A stretch of 64,000 nt of DNA from Mycobacterium sp. 1164966.3. Lineage in GTDB: Bacteria > Actinomycetota > Actinomycetes > Mycobacteriales > Mycobacteriaceae. Of the stretch, positions 46,444-54,814 are shown one piece after another. The DNA lies in the NCBI RefSeq assembly GCF_001665395.1, contig NZ_LZSG01000015.1, positions 23,866 through 87,865 on the forward strand. Reading direction: 5' to 3'. The translations under genes were made by a program, and so were the position numbers. How positions within the stretch are numbered: the first letter of the stretch is position 1; each line of letters opens with the position of its first letter. The notes beneath the pieces are model-generated. The model ran no database searches, was not told the DNA's origin, and worked only from the letters and a program-made list of their open reading frames with translations.

Positions 46444-47480
46444 GAGAGCAGAACGCGCCGGCTGTCCGGCCGGATGACGCCAACCCTTGGGTTACCGTGC
46501 AGTCGTTGGACGACTTCGGCGAGCTACGCCACAGCAAGTTGGAGTCATCCTGGTGGCCAGATATCGGCCCGCTGGAAGACGCGGGGGGGCTTTCGTTCAC
46601 CCATCGCAGGCGTCGACTCGGCCCGATTACCGTGCTAGACATTGATTTTCACGATGAAGTCTGGGTGAACGGTGGCGAAATTCGTCCGCATTACCATGTC
46701 ACTCTGCCGGTCGCGACTTCTTCGGCTGGGATGGATAGCAATGTCCCCCTCGTAGTGGGGCCTGGTTCGGTCGGGGTGTATCGGCCGGAGGGACAAGCCG
46801 GCGTCCCTGGTTATGTCGGCCGTTTGCTAGCTGTGATGATCGATCGTTACGCCGTCGAAGACGCTCTCGCAGATGCGATCGGGCGCTCGGTAAGTTCCCA
46901 AATTGACTTGGAGCCCTTCATGCGGACCACAAGTCAAGCGGTGCGTAGCTGGATTAACCTGGTGTCGCTGTTCACCGAGCAGCTTTTCCGGCCTAGCAGT
47001 ATCCTGCATCAGCCAATGGTCGGAATGCCATTCGCGGAGGGTGTAGTCCGCGGCCTGTTGTTAGCCACGGACCACTCATACCGCGCAACCTTGGTAGGCG
47101 GGGCGATCGACCCTCCGCCGCGCGCCATCCGCGCGGCGATCGACATCATCGAAACGGAAGCACACCTGCCACTAACCATCTCGGCACTAGCCGCGCGCAG
47201 CTATGTGAGTGTGCGCTCCCTGCAGCAAGGCTTCCGAGCACACGTCGGTACTACACCCACGGCGTATTTGCGGGAGGTTCGGCTGCGCCGCGCCCACCAG
47301 GACCTAGAGGCCTCCGATCCATCGGTAGATACAGTCGCGTCGGTCGCATTTCGTTGGGGCTTTGCCAATTTGGGACGTTTCGCCGCCGCGCATGCAGCTC
47401 GCTATGGTGAGCGACCAGCCATAACTCTGCGCCGGCCGGCCGACCCGGCGATCAGACGACCGTCAAGGTCTATCGCGTAA
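46434..47480 (+). CDS. AraC-family transcriptional regulator (island paralogue 3)
   Basis: An intact regulator of 348 residues. The N-terminal domain is more diverged than in paralogue 1 (FGELRHSKLESSWWPDIGPL; ITVLDIDFHDEVWVNGGEI). The C-terminal double helix-turn-helix is well conserved (ISALAARSYVSVRSLQQGF, VASVAFRWGFANLGRFAAAH). The shared hinge sequence QLFRPSSILHQPMVGMPF corresponds to QLFRPETVLNQPLVGLPF in paralogue 1. The start is ATG 46434 or 46440, overlapping the truncated gene before it. Ligand and targets are unknown. Confidence 0.9.
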   Translation: MRMREQNAPAVRPDDANPWVTVQSLDDFGELRHSKLESSWWPDIGPLEDAGGLSFTHRRRRLGPITVLDIDFHDEVWVNGGEIRPHYHVTLPVATSSAGMDSNVPLVVGPGSVGVYRPEGQAGVPGYVGRLLAVMIDRYAVEDALADAIGRSVSSQIDLEPFMRTTSQAVRSWINLVSLFTEQLFRPSSILHQPMVGMPFAEGVVRGLLLATDHSYRATLVGGAIDPPPRAIRAAIDIIETEAHLPLTISALAARSYVSVRSLQQGFRAHVGTTPTAYLREVRLRRAHQDLEASDPSVDTVASVAFRWGFANLGRFAAAHAARYGERPAITLRRPADPAIRRPSRSIA

Positions 47481-47514
47481 GTTTTGCTGACGTCAGCCTC
47501 GCCGCGCGGGCGTT

Positions 47515-48021
47515 TTATGCATGCCTTTTGGCGTCTCTGACCAACTGCACGGCGACGGACGCCGAAGCGATTCGCCTTCCTCGATCGCCTGCCAAATCGG
47601 CTCTGACCACCGCCGAGCTGGTAATCATCTCTAGTATCCGAGCGGTGGCAATGAAAACACTTCCGGTGCCTGCTCGTAAGTAGTTGACCCGTATTGTCAG
47701 CGTATGGCAGACGTGGCTTGTTACGAAGGTACCGCAGTGTGTCGCAGCTTGGTCCAGCATCTCGGCGATTGCCCCACCACTGAGACTTACGAACGAAAAG
47801 TATTGGTGTCCGGGCTCATAGGAGATTTGAAGGCACTTGTCTGAACGAGATCCCGATTCGAATCGCGCATTGAGCGACGAAAGATTAGGTGGAAGTGAGC
47901 TGTTCACCGCAGCGATCCACTCTGTGTCGGAAAGCGCTGCGCCAGATTCACCGAACAGAACCCGGTAACTGTCCGGTGTCGAGAGCCGAGAATGGTTAAT
48001 CGTGGTGCTCGCTTGCCTCAA
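47515..48021 (-). CDS. Hotdog-fold acyl-CoA thioesterase (PaaI-like)
   Basis: A 168-residue protein with hotdog thioesterase character: LSGGAIAEMLDQAATHCGTF carries the catalytic-helix Asp, and TLTIRVNYLRAGTGSVFIAT is the following strand pair. Such enzymes hydrolyse acyl- or aryl-CoA thioesters. The frame starts at TTG 48021 with no strong ribosome site, so the start is uncertain. It lies 32 bases behind the LLM oxidoreductase on the same strand and is probably the last gene of an AraC-LLM-thioesterase transcript. Confidence 0.8.
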   Translation of the reverse strand: MRQASTTINHSRLSTPDSYRVLFGESGAALSDTEWIAAVNSSLPPNLSSLNARFESGSRSDKCLQISYEPGHQYFSFVSLSGGAIAEMLDQAATHCGTFVTSHVCHTLTIRVNYLRAGTGSVFIATARILEMITSSAVVRADLAGDRGRRIASASVAVQLVRDAKRHA

Positions 48022-48053
48022 CTACTGCGTGACGGCGGTGCTTTCATGATCAC

Positions 48054-49121
48054 TTAGACGTCAGACGTGGCGTGCTGTGCGGATGGCCGCCCATTACTCG
48101 GTTGAGCTGGAATCCAGCCCAGCCTCGGTCCCAGTTTCTCGGCCACGTCGGTGATGATTTGCACGTTATCGTCTTCATCGAAGCCGTGGGGCAATGCGAA
48201 AGCCATCTCATCTACGCGCTGAAATCCATGATGGGCGTACAGTACATCGGCGATTTCGTCCGATGTACCAACATAATCGGGAGAGACAATCATCCCCCGT
48301 GGGCCCTGGGGTTTCAGCGTGCGCTCAGATCGGCTTTCGGCATACGCGCGGTACTTGGCAAGCTGCTTCCGCGTCGCCGAGTCGGTCGGTATTATTACCA
48401 AACTTTGTGAGATGCGGGCAGTTTCGGGGCTGGGATGGTGGGTGCGGAAGGCGTCGATATGCCCGGCTTGAATCGTGGCGAAGTCATTTGATTCGGCTCC
48501 TTCGCTGCTAACCAGGTTGGCGGTGAGGTAGTTGAGTCCCTGGGTTGCTGCCCACACCGCGGAAATCAACCCACCGCCGTACCAGACCCGCCCGGCCAGA
48601 CCCGGCGAGTGAGGCTGAACATGACGGTAGAACTCGTCGTTGCCGAAGGTCCCGTGGAAGGCGCTGACGGGATCACCACGCAGACATGCCACAAGTCGTT
48701 CAACGCGTGCTTTTGTGAAGTTCTCCAGCTCGTGGGTCTCGGGATACAGCGCCGTCTTGAAGTGTTCGTAAAGCAGGGGAATGCCAACTGAAACGCCCAC
48801 GTTGAGCCGGCCACCGGACAAGATGTCGACCGTGGCCAAATCTTCGGCCAGCCGTAGAGGGTTCTCCAGGCCGAGCGGAATCACCGCGGTGCCCAACTCG
48901 ATTCGGCTGGTGCGCTGGCTGGCGGCGGCAAGCAGCGCGATTGGTGAAGAGACTCCCGCTTGAAGATGCCGTTGCCGTACCCAAACACTGTCGAAGCCGA
49001 GCGCCTCCGCACGCACCATCATCCGCAGTGTCTCTTCGTGACCAGGTCCCGGATCGGCCTCGTCGAATCGACCTATGGTGAGGAAACCCAGCCTGCGCAA
49101 GGCCGTTCCGCGCTCAGGCAT
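48054..49121 (-). CDS. LLM-class (luciferase-like) flavin-dependent oxidoreductase
   Basis: A 355-residue TIM-barrel enzyme of the bacterial luciferase family, using FMN or F420. Typical segments are LRMMVRAEALGFDSVWVRQ, the RIELGTAVIPLGLENPLRLAEDLATVD stretch split across residues ~73-100, LSGGRLNVGVS and GRVWYGGG. Whether it is an FMN monooxygenase or an F420 enzyme cannot be settled by eye. The ATG at 49121 lies 70 bases behind an AraC gene on the same strand, with an inverted repeat ATTTGCG/CGCAAAT between them. Substrate unknown. Confidence 0.88.
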   Translation of the reverse strand: MPERGTALRRLGFLTIGRFDEADPGPGHEETLRMMVRAEALGFDSVWVRQRHLQAGVSSPIALLAAASQRTSRIELGTAVIPLGLENPLRLAEDLATVDILSGGRLNVGVSVGIPLLYEHFKTALYPETHELENFTKARVERLVACLRGDPVSAFHGTFGNDEFYRHVQPHSPGLAGRVWYGGGLISAVWAATQGLNYLTANLVSSEGAESNDFATIQAGHIDAFRTHHPSPETARISQSLVIIPTDSATRKQLAKYRAYAESRSERTLKPQGPRGMIVSPDYVGTSDEIADVLYAHHGFQRVDEMAFALPHGFDEDDNVQIITDVAEKLGPRLGWIPAQPSNGRPSAQHATSDV

Positions 49122-49182
49122 GACTTCGACAGTATTGCGGTGGCTGCGGGCCGGCTAGCCGATGCGCGCACTAATCCGGCCA

Positions 49183-49204
49183 ATTTGCGTCCTAGCGCGC
49201 AAAT
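49183..49204. promoter_or_regulatory. Inverted repeat between AraC paralogue 4 and the LLM gene
   Basis: ATTTGCG (49183-49189) and CGCAAAT (49198-49204) form a perfect 7-base inverted repeat with an 8-base spacer, straddling the stop codon of the AraC gene and 62-83 bases upstream of the LLM start. The half-site GCGCAAAT is shared with the direct repeat at 45907-45923. Confidence 0.45.
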
Positions 49205-50232
49205 GTGTTGCGGTGCAGTGTCTCCGAAGGCGGCTCGCCATATCGCTCGGCGTGCGCAGCGGCGAACCGACCAAGATGAGTGAATCCCCAACGGTGCGCA
49301 ACTGAGGCCACGGTGACCTCTGAGGGGTCAGACTCCACCAGCGTCTGGTGTGCCCTTCGCAATCGAACTTGCCGCAGATACGCCATCGGCGATGTCCCCA
49401 GGTAGCGCTCGAAGCCTTGCTGTAGCGAACGCACACTTACGTGGCAACGTGCGGCGATCGAGGACAGCGTCCACGGCAACTGTGCTTCCGCCTCGATAAT
49501 GTCGACTGCAGTACGAATCGCGTGAGGTGCGACCAGCCGCGGGTCTTCGATGAGGGCTTCGCGGTGGGCGTGGTCAGCAGCCAATAAGAACCCGTGCACG
49601 ATGCCGTCGACAACTGGCAACCCGACCATCGGTTGATTGAGAAGACTGTCCGGCCGAAAAAGCTGGTGCGCGAACGTCAATACCATGCTTACCCAGCTCT
49701 GCGTCAGCGCCGCCTCGGTTGGCATGGTTTTTGCGAAGTCAGGTTGACGTGTCACCTGCCGACCGAGCGCGTCACGAAGCGCATCATCGACAGCTCTACT
49801 GTCGATCTTTATGCCTAGCATCCGGCTGCCCGCTGCCCATCGCGCTACGGCCAGCCCCTCGGGTTGGTATACGGCGACAGTACCGGGGCCGGCGCTCAGC
49901 GATGAGCCTCGATAAGTTGCCTCCAGGTGGCCCGACCGCACGAAATTAACGCGATACCCGCTGCACTGCTCACCGGAATCCAGTGACATGTCGGAGCCGG
50001 CGACGAGGTCAACGAAGACGATCGGACCCATACGACGGGCCCGCTGCCTAAGCGAAAACGAGTTTGGGTCACTCAAAAGATTGAGGTGCGGATCCGGGCA
50101 GCACAGGACGGCGAAATCGTCGAACGCGTCCGCCGTCGTCCATGCACAAGTATCCGAAACGGTAGCTGTCCGTCGGTCCTTCTCGGTCAGCCCTTCCCAC
50201 CTTCCAAAGCACACCAGTGGGTAACAGTCCAC
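49192..50232 (-). CDS. AraC-family transcriptional regulator (island paralogue 4)
   Basis: An intact 346-residue paralogue of the regulator at 44625, with matching N-terminal motifs (WTTADAFDDFAVLCCPDPHL; DMSLDSGEQCSGYRVNF) and double helix-turn-helix (LSSIAARCHVSVRSLQQGF; VASVAHRWGFTHLGRFAAAH). It is divergent from the R2lox gene with 188 bases between and co-directional with the LLM gene. By analogy with other mycobacterial AraC regulators it is the best candidate to control both. The GTG at 50232 is the longest start; one further downstream may be used. Confidence 0.9.
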   Translation of the reverse strand: MDCYPLVCFGRWEGLTEKDRRTATVSDTCAWTTADAFDDFAVLCCPDPHLNLLSDPNSFSLRQRARRMGPIVFVDLVAGSDMSLDSGEQCSGYRVNFVRSGHLEATYRGSSLSAGPGTVAVYQPEGLAVARWAAGSRMLGIKIDSRAVDDALRDALGRQVTRQPDFAKTMPTEAALTQSWVSMVLTFAHQLFRPDSLLNQPMVGLPVVDGIVHGFLLAADHAHREALIEDPRLVAPHAIRTAVDIIEAEAQLPWTLSSIAARCHVSVRSLQQGFERYLGTSPMAYLRQVRLRRAHQTLVESDPSEVTVASVAHRWGFTHLGRFAAAHAERYGEPPSETLHRNTFAR

Positions 50233-50420
50233 AAAGCACTGATGCCAGAGAGAATATTACCCGCACCGGTCTCGTCGCCGAAGCCGAGTTCGCTCCTGCG
50301 CGCGATGGCCAGAGTCCCGCGTGCAGCGGCTAGTCGGTGTCCGAAGGCCCCGTTAGCGTCGGCTGGGTTCCTACCCCTGGGGCACCCTATGTGGTCAGCC
50401 CTCTGATCTAAGGAGGTCAG

Positions 50421-51362
50421 ATGACACGGGCACGTTATGGCTCGCTCGATAAGGGCGGTCTCAACTGGGACAGCCTGCCGCTCAGGCTGTTCGCCGGCGG
50501 CAGCGCGAAGTTTTGGAATCCCGCCGATATCGACTTGACCCGCGACCGAGCCGACTGGGAAGCGCTGTCCGACCGTGAACGCGACTATGCAGCGCGGCTG
50601 TGCGCGCAGTTCGTCGCCGGCGAGGAGGCCGTCACGAAGGATATCCAGCCGTTCATGGCTGCGATGCGGGCCGAAGGGCGGCTGAGCGACGAGATGTATC
50701 TGACCCAGTTCGCGTTCGAGGAGGCTAAACACACCCAGGGTTTTCGCATGTGGCTCGATGCCGTTGGAATGAACGAGGACCTGCACGGCTATCTCGACGT
50801 GATGCCGGCTTACCGGCAATTATTCAGCGAGGAACTTCCGGACTCGCTGGCGACTCTTACGATCGATCCTTCACCGGCGGCCCAAGTTCGTGCCTCGGTT
50901 GTCTACAACCACGTCGTCGAGGGGATGCTTGCGCTGACGGGATACTATGCCTGGCACAAGATTTGCGCGGAGCGTGGCGTTCTTCCCGGTATGCAGGAGC
51001 TCGTTCGGCGCATCGGCGACGACGAGCGGCGCCACATGGCATGGGGCACCTTCACTTGTCGACGCCACGTCGCCGCCGACGACGCCAACTGGACGGTGTT
51101 CGAAACCAGAATGAACGAGCTCATCCCGCTGGCACTGCGTCTCACCGAAGAAAGCTTTGCAGCCTACGGTAATGACATGCCGTTCGGCTTGTCGCTCGAC
51201 GAGTTCTTGCAGTATTCCAGCGACAAGGGGATGCGACGATTCGGCACGATCAGCAGCGCCCGGGGGCGACAGGTCGAAGAAATCGATGTGGACTACTCGC
51301 CGCTACAACTTGAGGACACCTTCGCTGACGAGGACCAACGGACCCTTAATGCAACGGCGTGA
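50421..51362 (+). CDS. R2-like ligand-binding oxidase (R2lox)
   Basis: A ferritin-like protein of 313 residues, close to M. tuberculosis Rv0233. All six predicted Mn/Fe ligands sit at the positions known from R2lox: Glu68, Glu101, His104, Glu167, Glu202 and His205 ([29 protein letters not shown]). Val71 and Tyr162, which form the ether cross-link of the family, are also kept. R2lox proteins bind a long-chain fatty acid and are proposed to oxidise hydrophobic substrates; the natural reaction is unknown. AAGGAGG lies five bases before the ATG. Unlike Rv0233, it is in an oxidoreductase-rich island beside an AraC gene. Confidence 0.94.
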   Translation: MTRARYGSLDKGGLNWDSLPLRLFAGGSAKFWNPADIDLTRDRADWEALSDRERDYAARLCAQFVAGEEAVTKDIQPFMAAMRAEGRLSDEMYLTQFAFEEAKHTQGFRMWLDAVGMNEDLHGYLDVMPAYRQLFSEELPDSLATLTIDPSPAAQVRASVVYNHVVEGMLALTGYYAWHKICAERGVLPGMQELVRRIGDDERRHMAWGTFTCRRHVAADDANWTVFETRMNELIPLALRLTEESFAAYGNDMPFGLSLDEFLQYSSDKGMRRFGTISSARGRQVEEIDVDYSPLQLEDTFADEDQRTLNATA

Positions 51363-52171
51363 CCCGTGTTTCTCAGGGTTTCCGTTGGTCGCTCGCGAAC
51401 CGCGCCGTCCGGGAAGCACGTAGGGGCCATGAGCGTCAATCGAACGTTTTCGAGATCGGCCGACAGCGTCTGTGCCTTGCGTCATGTCGACGCACGGTTC
51501 GGAGCGTGCTACTGGCGCTCGATGCAGTAGGCGCAACGCGGCGCTGGATAGCTTCCTCCCGAGATCGCTTTCGGAGTTTCTTCACGCCGAGAGCATTCGT
51601 CAACGTGCGCACTGCGAGGACCTACCCGTGGAGGTCATCGACACGATTTCCGCAGAAGCCAGCGACGGATTCGACACCTACTAAGTAATGAATCCACACG
51701 ATGACACATGGGAATTGACAAACAGCTCAACTGGCTGATTCGTCCCCGCTGGAGACCTCCTGCTGGCCCTGCCCGAGCGGCTGGCCAGTACTCGTTGCTG
51801 CCGAGGCTGCACAACTACAGCAGTCCGAGTAGCCGACAAATGGGTCGATGGCACTCACCGATCGGCTCCTCGAATCCTCCAAGACGCGAAAGTCGTTATG
51901 GGCAACGACATCCGCACTCACTAAAGCGATTACCGCCAACACGTCGGCGACCTCCGAGTGCTCGGGCTGCAGTCGACGGTTTAGTGGTACCGCGTCATTC
52001 CAGGATGCGCAAACCGGCCACAGTGCTTCGTGCGGTGGCTAGTCGATCAGCAGTCGCCTCCATAACGTGAGTTTCATGATTCGGGCCGCGGTCACAGTGC
52101 TCGCGTCGGCATTCTGGATAGCGACGCCGATCTTCCGGCTGTCGACGACGCGGCGTAGGTATGCGTTAGGT
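51363..52171. other. Decayed non-coding stretch between R2lox and the CRP-like gene
   Basis: About 800 bases without an intact gene. A frame ending at TAA 51682-51684 (tail VEVIDTISAEASDGFDTY) is followed three bases later by ATG 51688. The latter frame runs through TGA 51736, TAA 51922 and a later TAG while keeping coding-like composition (FVPAGDLLLALPERLAS; SDYRQHVGDLRVLGLQSTV). I read these as gene remnants but cannot assign a family. Promoter signals for the downstream regulator are not clear. Confidence 0.5.
51688..51924 (+). pseudogene. Unidentified gene remnant with in-frame stops
   Basis: An ATG at 51688 opens a frame whose codon 17 is TGA (51736-51738). The same frame then continues for 61 sense codons to TAA 51922, and beyond that for another ~20 to a TAG. 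Continuity of a single frame through several stops suggests decay of a real gene. No family was recognised. Confidence 0.4.
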
Positions 52172-53047
52172 ATGGATGGGCAACCGGCCACAAAAGGGTT
52201 GCAATCACGAACTTTACGCACGTCCCACGGTTGCTCCTCGATGAGCAACACAGCGAACCAAGATATCGACCCGAAGGATCTCAATGGGAATCGCGTTGAT
52301 CATCCACTGACTGAAAGACGGCACGACGGTCGCGGAAGCTCCGATGTATACCAGGCGCTGATCGCGTCGGGATTATTCAGCAAGCTCGATCCTGAGAGTC
52401 TGTTCGCCGTAGCGGAGCAGCTTGAGCCCGTGCAATTCTTGCCAGGAGAAATCATGGTTGCGCAAAGTAGCCGCGGTGGCCGCGTCTACATCATCATCTC
52501 TGGAAAGGTCAAGGTCGCTTACCGTCACCCTGAAGGCGGGGAGGTGGTGTTGACCATCTTAGGGCCCAGAGAAATGTTTGGTGCCATGACGCTTTTCGAT
52601 CCGGAAGCACATGAAATCGACGCAACCGCCCTTACCACAGTTGTGGCAGTGGCGATAGAACGCGCACAGTTTCTGCTTTGGATAGCCGAGCGTCCAGAAT
52701 TCAGTGATCAGGTGCTGCGTCTATTCGCGCGGTGGGTGAAGGCGTCGACGAACTCGTTGGTGGACTTCGCCTTTGCTGATGCCCAGAACCGTGTTGCGAA
52801 TCAGCTGCTGTTGTTGAGGAAGCGGTTTGGCCGGCGAGAGGGCGAAGCGGTCCGGGTTGTGCATGACCTGACATTGGAGGACTTTTCGCTTCTTGTGGGC
52901 GTTGCTCCCGAGACGATCTGCGACACGTTGCGCGAATTTGAACATCGCGGCTGGATCCGTTTGGAGTACAACAGCGTGGTGGTCGTTGACGCCCACGCGC
53001 TTTCAGCAATATCACACTCGAATATGCTTAAGGCTCACTGTGTTTGA
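52172..53047 (+). CDS. CRP/FNR-family regulator with altered cyclic-nucleotide cassette
   Basis: A regulator with N-terminal cNMP-binding fold (RVYIIISGKVKVAYRHPEGG) and C-terminal helix-turn-helix (LTLEDFSLLVGVAPETICDTLREFEHRGWIRLE spans the recognition region). In CRP proteins the phosphate-binding cassette reads GE(L/I)xxFD...R(T/S)(S/T)A. Here it is GAMTLFDPEAHEIDATA, replacing the Glu and Arg that grip cAMP, so canonical cAMP binding is unlikely. An N-terminal extension of 60-70 residues is unusual. Start uncertain: ATG 52172, ATG 52241 or GTG 52067, none with a good ribosome site. The end overlaps the nitronate monooxygenase by 8 bases. Confidence 0.85.
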   Translation: MDGQPATKGLQSRTLRTSHGCSSMSNTANQDIDPKDLNGNRVDHPLTERRHDGRGSSDVYQALIASGLFSKLDPESLFAVAEQLEPVQFLPGEIMVAQSSRGGRVYIIISGKVKVAYRHPEGGEVVLTILGPREMFGAMTLFDPEAHEIDATALTTVVAVAIERAQFLLWIAERPEFSDQVLRLFARWVKASTNSLVDFAFADAQNRVANQLLLLRKRFGRREGEAVRVVHDLTLEDFSLLVGVAPETICDTLREFEHRGWIRLEYNSVVVVDAHALSAISHSNMLKAHCV

Positions 53048-54062
53048 CCGATTCTCCTTGGCCGAACTGAGCCTTCGGGTGCTGGGCGCACCGATGGCAG
53101 GCGGTCCGACGACACCTGCGTTGGCCGCCGCGGTAACCAATGCGGGCGGTCTGGGGTTTCTCGCAGCCGGCATGTTGTCGGCCGAAGAGTTGGCCGACGA
53201 CATACTCGCGGCGCGGCGGCAGACGCCGGGTCCGATTGGTGTGAATCTGTTTGTGCCCCAACGGCCGATGTCTTTGCCGGCGGAGTTGGAAGCGTTCGCG
53301 GCAGCCTTGATGCAGGAGGCCGAACGCTATGGTGTAGCGCTTGGCGAACCGCATCATGACGACGACGACTGGGCAGCGAAGCTCGACGTGGTATTCGACC
53401 TGCGGCCCGAGGTTGTGTCATTCACGTTCGGTTCGCCGAGCGAAATGCAGTGTGGGCGCCTCGGCGGTCTCGGCATCACGATTATGGCCACGGTCACATC
53501 CGTTCGAGAAGCGATGATAGCGCTCAGCTGCGGCGTGGATGCCTTGGTGGTGCAGGGGCCCGACGCGGGCGGGCACCGCGCAACCTTTGACGTGCTCGAC
53601 GCACCGCCCCGCTGTTCGCTCGATGATCTGGTGGCCAGCCTGGTCGCGTGTTTCGATTGTCCCGTCGTCGCAGCCGGTGGTCTCGGAACACCAGACGATG
53701 TGGCCCGGATGCGCGAGGCCGGCGCCACCGCCGTACAGCTCGGTACGGCGCTCTTGCTCGCCGACGAAGCGGGCACCAATGCGGTGCATCGCGCGGCATT
53801 GCGTGATCCGCAATTCACCCAAACGGTTGTGACGCGGGCGTTTACCGGACGCTACGCACGCGCATTGCGCAACCGATTCACCGATGACCACGATGCTCAC
53901 GCGATTTTCGGTTTCCCGCAGGTCGCGATGATGACCGGCCCCGTTCAGGAGGCGGCGGTGAAGTTGGGTGATCCGCATGGCGTGGGGATGTGGGCAGGAA
54001 CGTCGTTCCGCAACGCCAAGACGGGTTCAGTCGCTGACATTGTTCGCCAGCTGGCCGGTTGA
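53040..54062 (+). CDS. Nitronate monooxygenase (2-nitropropane dioxygenase family)
   Basis: A 340-residue FMN TIM-barrel protein. LGAPMAGGPTTPALAAAVTNAGG is the FMN-binding start (residues ~14-36), the putative catalytic His lies in QGPDAGGHRATF, and VVAAGGLGTPDDVARMREAGATAVQLGT is the phosphate-binding end (residues ~220-247). Family members oxidise nitronates such as propionate-3-nitronate, or act as enoyl reductases; the substrate here is unknown. The GTG at 53040 overlaps the CRP-like gene by 8 bases and starts the conserved domain. It is followed after 31 bases by the SDR gene, so a four-gene operon is likely. Confidence 0.9.
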   Translation: MFDRFSLAELSLRVLGAPMAGGPTTPALAAAVTNAGGLGFLAAGMLSAEELADDILAARRQTPGPIGVNLFVPQRPMSLPAELEAFAAALMQEAERYGVALGEPHHDDDDWAAKLDVVFDLRPEVVSFTFGSPSEMQCGRLGGLGITIMATVTSVREAMIALSCGVDALVVQGPDAGGHRATFDVLDAPPRCSLDDLVASLVACFDCPVVAAGGLGTPDDVARMREAGATAVQLGTALLLADEAGTNAVHRAALRDPQFTQTVVTRAFTGRYARALRNRFTDDHDAHAIFGFPQVAMMTGPVQEAAVKLGDPHGVGMWAGTSFRNAKTGSVADIVRQLAG

Positions 54063-54093
54063 ACCGCCGACCAGTCAGAGAAGGGTAGGAGAA

Positions 54094-54813
54094 ATGAGAT
54101 TCAGCGGCGAGAACGTCGCGATCATCACTGGCGCATCACGAGGAATCGGCGCGGGCTTGGTCGAGGCGTACCGCAAGCACGGTTACCAGGTGATTGCCAA
54201 CTCGCGCACCATCGATCACTCGCCCCATCCTGAAGTCCGCACGGTGGCAGGCGATATCGCCGACCCAGCAACCGCCGAGCGCCTCGTTGTCGAGGCGGCC
54301 ACACGCTTTGGCCGCATCGACACGCTGATCAACAATGCCGGTGTCTTCATCTCCAAGCCCTTCACCCAGTACAGCCTGGAAGACTATGCGCGGGTGACGT
54401 CGGTGAACATGTGGGGCTTCTTTAACGTCACGCAACGCGTCATCGACATGATGCTTGCCCAGGGCAACGGCGGACACGTGGTCAACATCACCACGACTCT
54501 GACCGAGCAAGCTCTGACTGCCGTCCCATCGGCACTCACGGCACTGACCAAAGGCGGCCTGGCTGCCGTGACCAAATCATTGGCTATCGAGTACGCCGGG
54601 CGCGGAATCCGGTTCAATGCAATATCTCCCGGTGTCATCGACACGCCCATGCACAGGAGAGCCGACGCAGCCACCGCCTACGCGGGAATGCATCCCCAGA
54701 ATCGGATCGGCACCGTCGCCGACGTCGTGCACGGTGCGCTATATCTGGAAACGGCGTCCTTCGTCACCGGCGAAATCCTGCACGTCGACGGCGGACAGAG
54801 CGCAGGGCACTAG
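54094..54813 (+). CDS. Short-chain dehydrogenase/reductase, atypical active site
   Basis: A 239-residue SDR with cofactor motif TGASRGIG (12-19), NNAG in LINNAGVF, and the C-terminal VTGEILHVDGGQ. The usual catalytic Tyr-x3-Lys is not present: the segment reads VPSALTALTKGGL, with Thr four residues before the Lys. I recall a related SDR group with VPSALxxLTKGG at this site, so the change may be characteristic of a subfamily rather than damage. The ATG at 54094 follows GTAGGAGAA. One base separates it from the GMC gene, suggesting linked alcohol/carbonyl chemistry. Confidence 0.88.
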   Translation: MRFSGENVAIITGASRGIGAGLVEAYRKHGYQVIANSRTIDHSPHPEVRTVAGDIADPATAERLVVEAATRFGRIDTLINNAGVFISKPFTQYSLEDYARVTSVNMWGFFNVTQRVIDMMLAQGNGGHVVNITTTLTEQALTAVPSALTALTKGGLAAVTKSLAIEYAGRGIRFNAISPGVIDTPMHRRADAATAYAGMHPQNRIGTVADVVHGALYLETASFVTGEILHVDGGQSAGH

Positions 54814-54814
54814 C

